The notes below the pieces were generated by a model. The model was given only the letters and a program-made list of their open reading frames with translations. It did no database searches and was not told the DNA's origin. The position numbers were made by a program, and so were the translations under genes. Positions 59,136 through 64,000 of a DNA stretch of 64,000 nt are shown piece after piece. The DNA lies in assembly GCA_944325525.1 (NCBI GenBank), contig CALVAK010000008.1, forward strand, positions 28,543 to 92,542, given 5' to 3'. The stretch's first letter is position 1; the number at the start of each line of letters is the position of its first letter. This stretch comes from Candidatus Gastranaerophilales bacterium (GTDB lineage: Bacteria > Cyanobacteriota > Vampirovibrionia > Gastranaerophilales > Gastranaerophilaceae).

Positions 59136-59594
59136 ATGAAAATCAGAAAAGTTATAGTACTAATATTTTGTTTATATAGTCTATTCTTTCTTTTTGGTAG
59201 TACGTTAGCCCCTATATTAGCATATTTAAAATGCTATGAACTGTCTGCGAAGTTAACATCAACTTATATGTTTTCTTGTCATCAACAACCGGATAGAAGT
59301 TTCTGGTTATTTGGTTATCCCGTTGCTTTATGCTGTAGATGCTATGGTTTTTATCTTGGTGTTACATTAACTGGATTCGCAGCACTCTTTGACCGGATTA
59401 AAATAAACCTAAAATTATTTGCTTGCTTTTTAATATTTTGTCTTGTTGATATAATTACTAATGTAGCCTTTGGACACAGATTTAATACAGGCAATACAAT
59501 ACGTTTTATAGCAGGTATCCTTATGGGAATACTCTTTATAACCGGATTAAATTATATACTTAAATTAAGAAGGAGACAGAAGAATGAAAATTAA
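59136..59594 (+). CDS. DUF2085-family membrane protein
   Basis: A 152-aa protein with about four hydrophobic helices and the family motifs FSCHQQPDRSFWLFG and LCCRCYGFYLG (conserved His and Cys, possibly metal-binding). The function is unknown. I start at ATG 59136 with GAAAG just upstream; a TTG at 59124 is in frame. The end overlaps the next gene by 11 bases. Confidence 0.85.
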   Translation: MKIRKVIVLIFCLYSLFFLFGSTLAPILAYLKCYELSAKLTSTYMFSCHQQPDRSFWLFGYPVALCCRCYGFYLGVTLTGFAALFDRIKINLKLFACFLIFCLVDIITNVAFGHRFNTGNTIRFIAGILMGILFITGLNYILKLRRRQKNEN

Positions 59595-60210
59595 GAAAGT
59601 TATTGCAGTTTTTTTACTAATTTCAATAATTTCTATATTTAATAATCCTTTATTTGCAACAGCGCAAACTACATCAGAAAATATATCATTGTATGAATTT
59701 ATCAAAACAACAGAGAATATACAGGCTAGCTATAACTACCCGGCAATGAAAATATCAACAAAAGCTACAGGTAAAGCAACACTTCCTGCACATACTCCTA
59801 TTATAATTCGATGTACAGAAACAATATCAACGAAAGACGTAGTAAGCGGAGGAACTGTCAATTTTGCAGTAGTTTCTGATGTAAAAGATAACAACGACAA
59901 TATTCTAATTAAAGCAGGAACTCCGGTAACTGCTGAAATTACATTTGCAAAATCAAAAGGAATGATTGGAAAGTCAGGAGAAATTATAGTTAATGATTTT
60001 CATACAACAGCAGTAGATGGCACATATATTCCGCTTTCCGGTTCAGTATCAGCAAGACCCGACGATAAAATGACACTTTCAATTGTACTAAGTGTTCTTA
60101 TATGTCCTTTATTTCTTTTAATGAAAGGAAAAGAAGCCCAAGTGCCGGTTGGAACAACAAAAACAGCATATACAGTAACAGAAGTTTATATAAAGGTCGT
60201 AAAATCTTAA
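59584..60210 (+). CDS. exported protein sharing a domain with the SLH protein
   Basis: A 208-aa protein with a signal peptide (MKIKKVIAVFLLISIISIF..., likely cleavage near ATA, residue 27). A beta-rich domain follows (PAHTPIIIRCTETISTKDVVSGGTV, GKSGEIIVNDF) with a hydrophobic segment near residues 165-180. The ISTKD-x-x-x-G stretch and the pattern after it resemble the C-terminal domain of the SLH protein at 1072-2223. I do not recognise a named family. It overlaps the DUF2085 gene by 11 bases and is probably envelope-located. Confidence 0.75.
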   Translation: MKIKKVIAVFLLISIISIFNNPLFATAQTTSENISLYEFIKTTENIQASYNYPAMKISTKATGKATLPAHTPIIIRCTETISTKDVVSGGTVNFAVVSDVKDNNDNILIKAGTPVTAEITFAKSKGMIGKSGEIIVNDFHTTAVDGTYIPLSGSVSARPDDKMTLSIVLSVLICPLFLLMKGKEAQVPVGTTKTAYTVTEVYIKVVKS

Positions 60211-60243
60211 AAGACTATAAACTCATATAGAATAAATAGCTTT

Positions 60244-60307
60244 GGAAAAAGACATGGCAACAATATTTGCATTAAATTAACTGGCTTAAATATTGTCCAT
60301 GCTTTCC
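60244..60307. repeat. long imperfect hairpin
   Basis: Left arm GGAAA..CATGG..ACAATATTT (60244-60268) pairs with right arm AAATATTGT-CCATG-C-TTTCC (60288-60307), with small bulges and a loop of about 19 bases. It lies 34 bases after the exported-protein gene. There is no T-run after it, so it may be a processing or stability hairpin rather than a classical terminator. Confidence 0.65.
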
Positions 60308-60340
60308 TTGGTTTATAACAAAAAAACATAATCTTAAATT

Positions 60341-60369
60341 ATGACTATTGGTCATTGACCTTTAGTCAT
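60341..60369. promoter_or_regulatory. palindromic operator for the TetR regulator
   Basis: ATGACTATTGGTCA (60341-60354) and TGACCTTTAGTCAT (60356-60369) form a near-perfect inverted repeat centred on 60355, with two mismatched positions per arm. It overlaps the -35 box of the promoter at 60355-60383, so a bound repressor would block transcription of the regulator and the downstream reductase genes. Confidence 0.8.
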
Positions 60370-60383
60370 TTATTTGTTATAAT
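60355..60383 (+). promoter_or_regulatory. sigma-70-type promoter of the TetR/reductase operon
   Basis: TTGACC (60355-60360) and TATAAT (60378-60383) are 17 bases apart, the best promoter match I see in the window. Transcription would start about 15 bases before the ATG at 60406. Confidence 0.8.
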
Positions 60384-60405
60384 ATTTTATTATCAGGAGT
60401 ATTTT

Positions 60406-60999
60406 ATGAATAAAAGACAAAAATCAGCCATTGAAACGAAACGGAAACTTATATCCGCAGGGTTGGAGCTAATTAAAGAAAAAGGCTTTGATGCAATAAA
60501 TGTTGAAGATATTACAAAAAAAGCCGGAGTCGCAAAAGGTACATTCTATATTTATTTTAAACGCAAAGAAGATATTGTTATGGAAATCAGCAGAACACCA
60601 TTTGGTGAAATTGCCGATGAACTTGAACAAATGAAAAACGCTGAATTATTCGACAAACTCAGACATTATTTTCGTCGTTTTATGGAGCAGGTTGAGTATT
60701 GTGGTATCCAGATTTGCCGTGAATGGATAAGAAATGTAATTGACCCGAATAATGTACCTGAGACAATGGACAGCAAAAAGTGGTTCTATGATTACGAAAT
60801 GCTTGAAAGTATCCTGAAAAACTCAAATGAACTTAAAGAAGATACTCCTATTAAGTTATTAACACATATTGTAATAAGTGAGCTTTATGGAATGATGCTC
60901 TGCTGGTGCATGTCAGACGGAAAATTTGAACCATTAGACTGGACAGACAGATTTTGCGATGTTCAACTCAAGGTTGTATTTAAACCTTACTTGAAATAA
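60406..60999 (+). CDS. TetR-family transcriptional regulator
   Basis: This 197-aa protein has the TetR N-terminal helix-turn-helix (KGFDAINVEDITKKAGVAKGTFYIYFKRKEDI) and a ligand-binding C-terminal helical domain. AGGAG lies 8 bases before the ATG at 60406. Its operator overlaps its own promoter and the three redox genes follow on the same strand, so it probably represses that cassette until an electrophile or quinone-like compound appears. The inducer is an inference. Confidence 0.9.
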   Translation: MNKRQKSAIETKRKLISAGLELIKEKGFDAINVEDITKKAGVAKGTFYIYFKRKEDIVMEISRTPFGEIADELEQMKNAELFDKLRHYFRRFMEQVEYCGIQICREWIRNVIDPNNVPETMDSKKWFYDYEMLESILKNSNELKEDTPIKLLTHIVISELYGMMLCWCMSDGKFEPLDWTDRFCDVQLKVVFKPYLK

Positions 61000-61012
61000 A
61001 GGAGAATTACTT

Positions 61013-62035
61013 ATGAAATACAGAAAATTAAGAAATATAGAAGTATCTGCTGTTGGTATAGGCTGTATGGGGTTTTCTCACGGTTACGGGGCAATACCGA
61101 CAGAGGAAGAATCAATTAGACTTATGCATAAAGCCTATGATTTAGGCTGTACACTTTTTGATACGGCAGAAGCTTACGGTCCTTATACAAACGAAACTCT
61201 TGTCGGAAAAGCCGTTAAGCCTTTCAGAGACAAAATAATTTTAACTACAAAATTTGTTCCTGTATTCCAGCCTGGGCAGGAAATTCCGGAAGGAAAATTA
61301 AGCAAAAAAGGAGTTACTAATGCATTGAATGATTCTTTGAAAAGATTGCAGACAGATTACATTGACATCTATTATGAACACAGGGTTCCTTTAGATTCTA
61401 ATGTTGAAGAAGTTGCAGAGTGGATGGGCGAATTTATCAAAGAAGGTAAAATCCGTGCATGGGGACAGTCACAATCTACACCCGAACAGATTAAAAAAGC
61501 CCATGCAATTACTCCGTTAACTGCCATCCAAAGCGAATATTCAATGATGGAAAGAATGTTTGAGTGTGACGTTATTCCCCTCTGTCAGGAACTGAATATC
61601 GGTTTTGTAGCATTTTCACCTATGGCAAGCGGATTTTTGAGCGGGAAATATAATAGAAATACTCAATACAAAGGCGATGATGTAAGGCGAGTAATCACAA
61701 GATTTGCACCTGAAAATGTTGAGAAAAACCAGCCGCTTTTGGATTTGTTAAATGAAGTCGCAAATAAAAAAGGTATAACTCCGGCTCAAATTTCTTTAGC
61801 GTGGATGTTACATAAATACCCTCATGTTGTGCCGATTCCGGGGATGAGAAAAGATGAAAGAGTAATAGAGAACCTCGGTTCAGCGGATATTGAACTCAGC
61901 GAAGAAGAATTTAACAACATTGAAAAAGAATTAAACAAAATCACTATTTACGGAAACCGGACGGACGAAGATATTCACAAACTTGGAACGGTAAAAGCTA
62001 TAGATTATAAAGGAGAAATTATTAATGATAAATAA
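61013..62035 (+). CDS. aldo/keto reductase
   Basis: A 340-aa NADPH-dependent TIM-barrel oxidoreductase. The catalytic tetrad positions are visible: D50-region FDTAEAYGPY, Lys in TTKFVP and His in YYEHR; the C-terminal NADPH motif PIPGMRKDERV is present. It begins 13 bases after the TetR gene with AAAGGAGAA upstream and overlaps the flavoprotein gene by 11 bases. It most resembles the YhdN/YakC-like group that reduces aldehydes and ketones. Confidence 0.93.
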   Translation: MKYRKLRNIEVSAVGIGCMGFSHGYGAIPTEEESIRLMHKAYDLGCTLFDTAEAYGPYTNETLVGKAVKPFRDKIILTTKFVPVFQPGQEIPEGKLSKKGVTNALNDSLKRLQTDYIDIYYEHRVPLDSNVEEVAEWMGEFIKEGKIRAWGQSQSTPEQIKKAHAITPLTAIQSEYSMMERMFECDVIPLCQELNIGFVAFSPMASGFLSGKYNRNTQYKGDDVRRVITRFAPENVEKNQPLLDLLNEVANKKGITPAQISLAWMLHKYPHVVPIPGMRKDERVIENLGSADIELSEEEFNNIEKELNKITIYGNRTDEDIHKLGTVKAIDYKGEIINDK

Positions 62036-62690
62036 AAAAATATATGTGATAAACGGTTCACCTAGAAAACAATGGAATACTGCTCAAATGTGTGAAAGTT
62101 TTGCTAAAGGAGCAAAAGATAATGGCACAGTTGTTGAATTTATTCATCTTTATGACATTGATTTTAAAGGATGCAGAAGCTGTTTTGCGTGCAAATTAAA
62201 AGATGGAAAAAACTTTGGCAGATGTGCATATCCGGATAAATTAACACCATTATTAGATAAAATCTCACAAGCAGACGGGATTGTTCTGGCAAGTCCAATA
62301 TACTGCAGCGATGTAACTGGTATGATGAGGTGTTTTATTGAGCGTCTTACATTTCCGTTTTTTGAATACAAGCAGGGCTATCCTTCAATTGCCCCTAAAA
62401 GGCTTAAAACAGCAATGATTTATACTATGAATGTTACAGAAGAACTGGCTAATCAAATGTATCCTGATATGTTCAACAGAACAGAGTTTATGATAGCAAC
62501 AGTATTTACAAAACCTGTCAGAATTTTTGCTTATGATACATATCAATTTAGCGATTATGATAAATATGTTGTCGAAACTTTTGACAAAAACAAAAAATTA
62601 AAACAAAAGGAAGAACAGTTCCCGAAAGATTTACAAAACGCTTATGATGAAGGTGTCAAAATGGCAAAACGTATTTTACAAGGAGAATAA
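62025..62690 (+). CDS. flavodoxin-like NAD(P)H reductase with Cys motif
   Basis: A 221-aa protein with the FMN-binding start VINGSPRKQWNTAQM and a GCRSCFACK motif (CxxCxxC-like) typical of iron-sulfur flavoproteins and NADPH-dependent FMN reductases. Next comes VLASPIYCSDVTGMM. It probably transfers electrons to quinones or nitro compounds. The start overlaps the preceding reductase gene, with AAAGGAG upstream. Confidence 0.88.
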   Translation: MINKKIYVINGSPRKQWNTAQMCESFAKGAKDNGTVVEFIHLYDIDFKGCRSCFACKLKDGKNFGRCAYPDKLTPLLDKISQADGIVLASPIYCSDVTGMMRCFIERLTFPFFEYKQGYPSIAPKRLKTAMIYTMNVTEELANQMYPDMFNRTEFMIATVFTKPVRIFAYDTYQFSDYDKYVVETFDKNKKLKQKEEQFPKDLQNAYDEGVKMAKRILQGE

Positions 62691-62692
62691 AC

Positions 62693-63529
62693 ATGCAGAC
62701 AATAAAATTAAATAACGGTGTTGAAATGCCGATTTTAGGCTACGGGGTATTTCTTGTTAACCCCAAAGAATGCGAAAGATGTGTGACTGATGCTATTGAT
62801 GTCGGTTACAGAATGATTGATACGGCACAGGCTTATTACAACGAAGAAGGTGTCGGCACTGCCATTAAAAAATCAGGGATAAAAAGAGATGAATTTTTCT
62901 TAGTTACAAAAGTCTGGATAACAAATTCAGGGGAAGAAAAAGCTGCAAAATCTATTGATGAATCTCTTAAAAAATTACAAACAGATTATGTAGATTTACT
63001 CTTAATCCACCAGCCGTTCGGCGATTATTACGGAACCTATAGAGCAATGGAAAAAGCCTATAAAGATGGCAAAACAAGAGCTATAGGTGTCAGCAACTTT
63101 TTCCCTGACAGATTTGTTGATTTGTGCAATTTTATTGAAATTAAGCCGATGGTTAACCAGATGGAAACACACGTATTCCAGCAGGAAAAAACTTTACGTA
63201 AATATATGGATAAATATAGTACACAGCTTATGTCATGGTCTCCTATGGCAAGAGGTGAAAATAATTTCTTTAAAAACGAAGTATTAAAATCAATTGGAGA
63301 TAAATACAATAAAACAGTTGCACAGGTCGCACTGAGATTTTTAACACAGGAAAATGTCATTGTTATTCCAAAATCTACGCACAAAGAAAGAATGAAAGAA
63401 AACTTTGAAATATTTGATTTTGAATTGTCCTGTGACGATATGAATACGTTAAAAGCCTTAGACAAAGGCGAAAGTATCTTTGTAAACCACTATGACCCTG
63501 AATTTGTGCAGAATATTATAAACTACTAA
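62693..63529 (+). CDS. aldo/keto reductase, AKR5-like
   Basis: A 278-aa NADPH-dependent reductase of the 2,5-diketo-gluconate reductase type: GVEMPILGYGVF, Asp/Tyr in MIDTAQAYYNEEGVG, Lys in LVTKVWI and His in LLLIHQPFGD, with the C-terminal IPKSTHKERMKEN. It lies 2 bases after the flavoprotein gene and is the last gene of the TetR-controlled cassette. A terminator follows. It is only distantly similar to the first reductase. Confidence 0.93.
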   Translation: MQTIKLNNGVEMPILGYGVFLVNPKECERCVTDAIDVGYRMIDTAQAYYNEEGVGTAIKKSGIKRDEFFLVTKVWITNSGEEKAAKSIDESLKKLQTDYVDLLLIHQPFGDYYGTYRAMEKAYKDGKTRAIGVSNFFPDRFVDLCNFIEIKPMVNQMETHVFQQEKTLRKYMDKYSTQLMSWSPMARGENNFFKNEVLKSIGDKYNKTVAQVALRFLTQENVIVIPKSTHKERMKENFEIFDFELSCDDMNTLKALDKGESIFVNHYDPEFVQNIINY

Positions 63530-63561
63530 ATATTCAAAAAAAGAATTATTTATTAATAATA

Positions 63562-63590
63562 AAAAACGGATTATATAAATCCGTTTTTAT
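63562..63590 (+). terminator. rho-independent terminator of the reductase cassette
   Basis: An 11-bp stem (AAAAACGGATT 63562-63572, AATCCGTTTTT 63578-63588) with loop ATATA, 33 bases after the last reductase gene. Confidence 0.85.
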
Positions 63591-64000
63591 TGTTAAAGAA
63601 ATTTTAAAATAATCTAATCGGACTTTATTTACTTCAAAAGTCAAATAATCGTTTTATCCGTGCAAGTTAGTAAAATCTGGACAAACGGCGGTTATAATTT
63701 GGTTTTCACAGAAAAGATTATGAATTCTTAAGGACATTTTTGATACCCAAAAGAGACTTTTCGTCCGGTTTCATAACGCATAAAACGATTACTTCCGACC
63801 GCCAAAACTTAAACACAAAGCCAACCTTGCCGAATTATCCTTTTATTCGTTCAAGTAAAATGTCCCTGTAAAGAGATAGATGGTATGATTTCTTGTTCCA
63901 CATAGTTTGATTATTTTCGGCAGCTTGTGACTGAAAATTAAAATAAATCACAAACATTTAATCTATATTCCTTTTATATAAACACGGGATATTTTCTTCT
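63591..64000. other. gene-free window end with inverted repeats
   Basis: No ORF is supported in the last 410 bases. Long-range inverted repeats are AATCGTTTTAT (63647-63657) with ATAAAACGATT (63780-63790) and GGACATTTT (63732-63740) with AAAATGTCC (63857-63865), plus GGCGGT (63688-63693) with ACCGCC (63798-63803). They cross rather than nest, so this could be a pseudoknotted RNA, a decayed element or chance. It matched no RNA family I know. Confidence 0.4.

Overview
This is a 64 kb, AT-rich, densely coding bacterial chromosome segment with no prophage, transposase, CRISPR array or rRNA operon visible. It looks like a didermic member of the non-photosynthetic cyanobacterial sister lineage (Vampirovibrionia/Melainabacteria, Gastranaerophilales-like). 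This placement is an inference. It rests on outer-membrane machinery (two TolC-type factors, an RND pump, an MlaE permease), an exported SLH-domain protein, an atpD-atpC pair cut off from the rest of the ATP synthase genes as in Cyanobacteria, efp-accB adjacency, and a recurrent N-terminal 'xISxV...FKG' leader on otherwise unrelated proteins. No marker allows a firm assignment.

Layout. 1-2.2 kb: 3' part of murA, a small two-repeat protein and an SLH-domain protein. 2.3-7.6 kb: an accessory island of poorly known proteins, four of which start with the shared leader (a 103-aa protein, a 578-aa membrane protein, an HNH-like protein with a long insertion, and a TPR/HExxH metallopeptidase). 7.6-12.7 kb: proS, then a sensor kinase, an HD-GYP response regulator and a PilZ protein that look like a c-di-GMP module. 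12.7-16.8 kb: a double M16 peptidase, a GC-rich hairpin element, and a PRPP synthetase that also carries the leader. 17-22.2 kb: a YkgJ-type cysteine-cluster protein and a MarR/EmrA/EmrB/TolC-type efflux locus with a clear palindromic operator. 22.2-26.9 kb: mlaE, mutL, tRNA-Gly(CCC), a HAD phosphatase, tRNA-Leu(CAA), pilT. 27-31.7 kb: two amino-acid transporters and a glycosyltransferase-like membrane protein. 31.7-32.1 kb: a gene-free stretch with a possible structured RNA. 32.1-41.4 kb: a TPR protein, atpD-atpC, a DUF1796-like protein, YitT, aspS-dnaA, accB-efp. 41.8-50.4 kb: an M14 peptidase, YjbQ, a DUF2339 membrane protein, pepA, a two-component pair with a degenerate GGDEF protein, and a TolC with a lysine-rich insert. 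50.4-55.3 kb: the RND pump, its adaptor and a MarR regulator. 55.4-58.9 kb: a membrane thioredoxin, glgC, lepA. 59.1-63.5 kb: a DUF2085 protein, an exported protein sharing a domain with the SLH protein, and a TetR-controlled redox cassette (two aldo/keto reductases and a flavoprotein). The last 0.4 kb has inverted repeats but no gene.

The most unusual signal is the shared leader. It occurs on at least four or five non-homologous proteins, and two copies encode the same residues with different synonymous codons, so the peptide rather than the DNA appears to be conserved. Its function is unknown.
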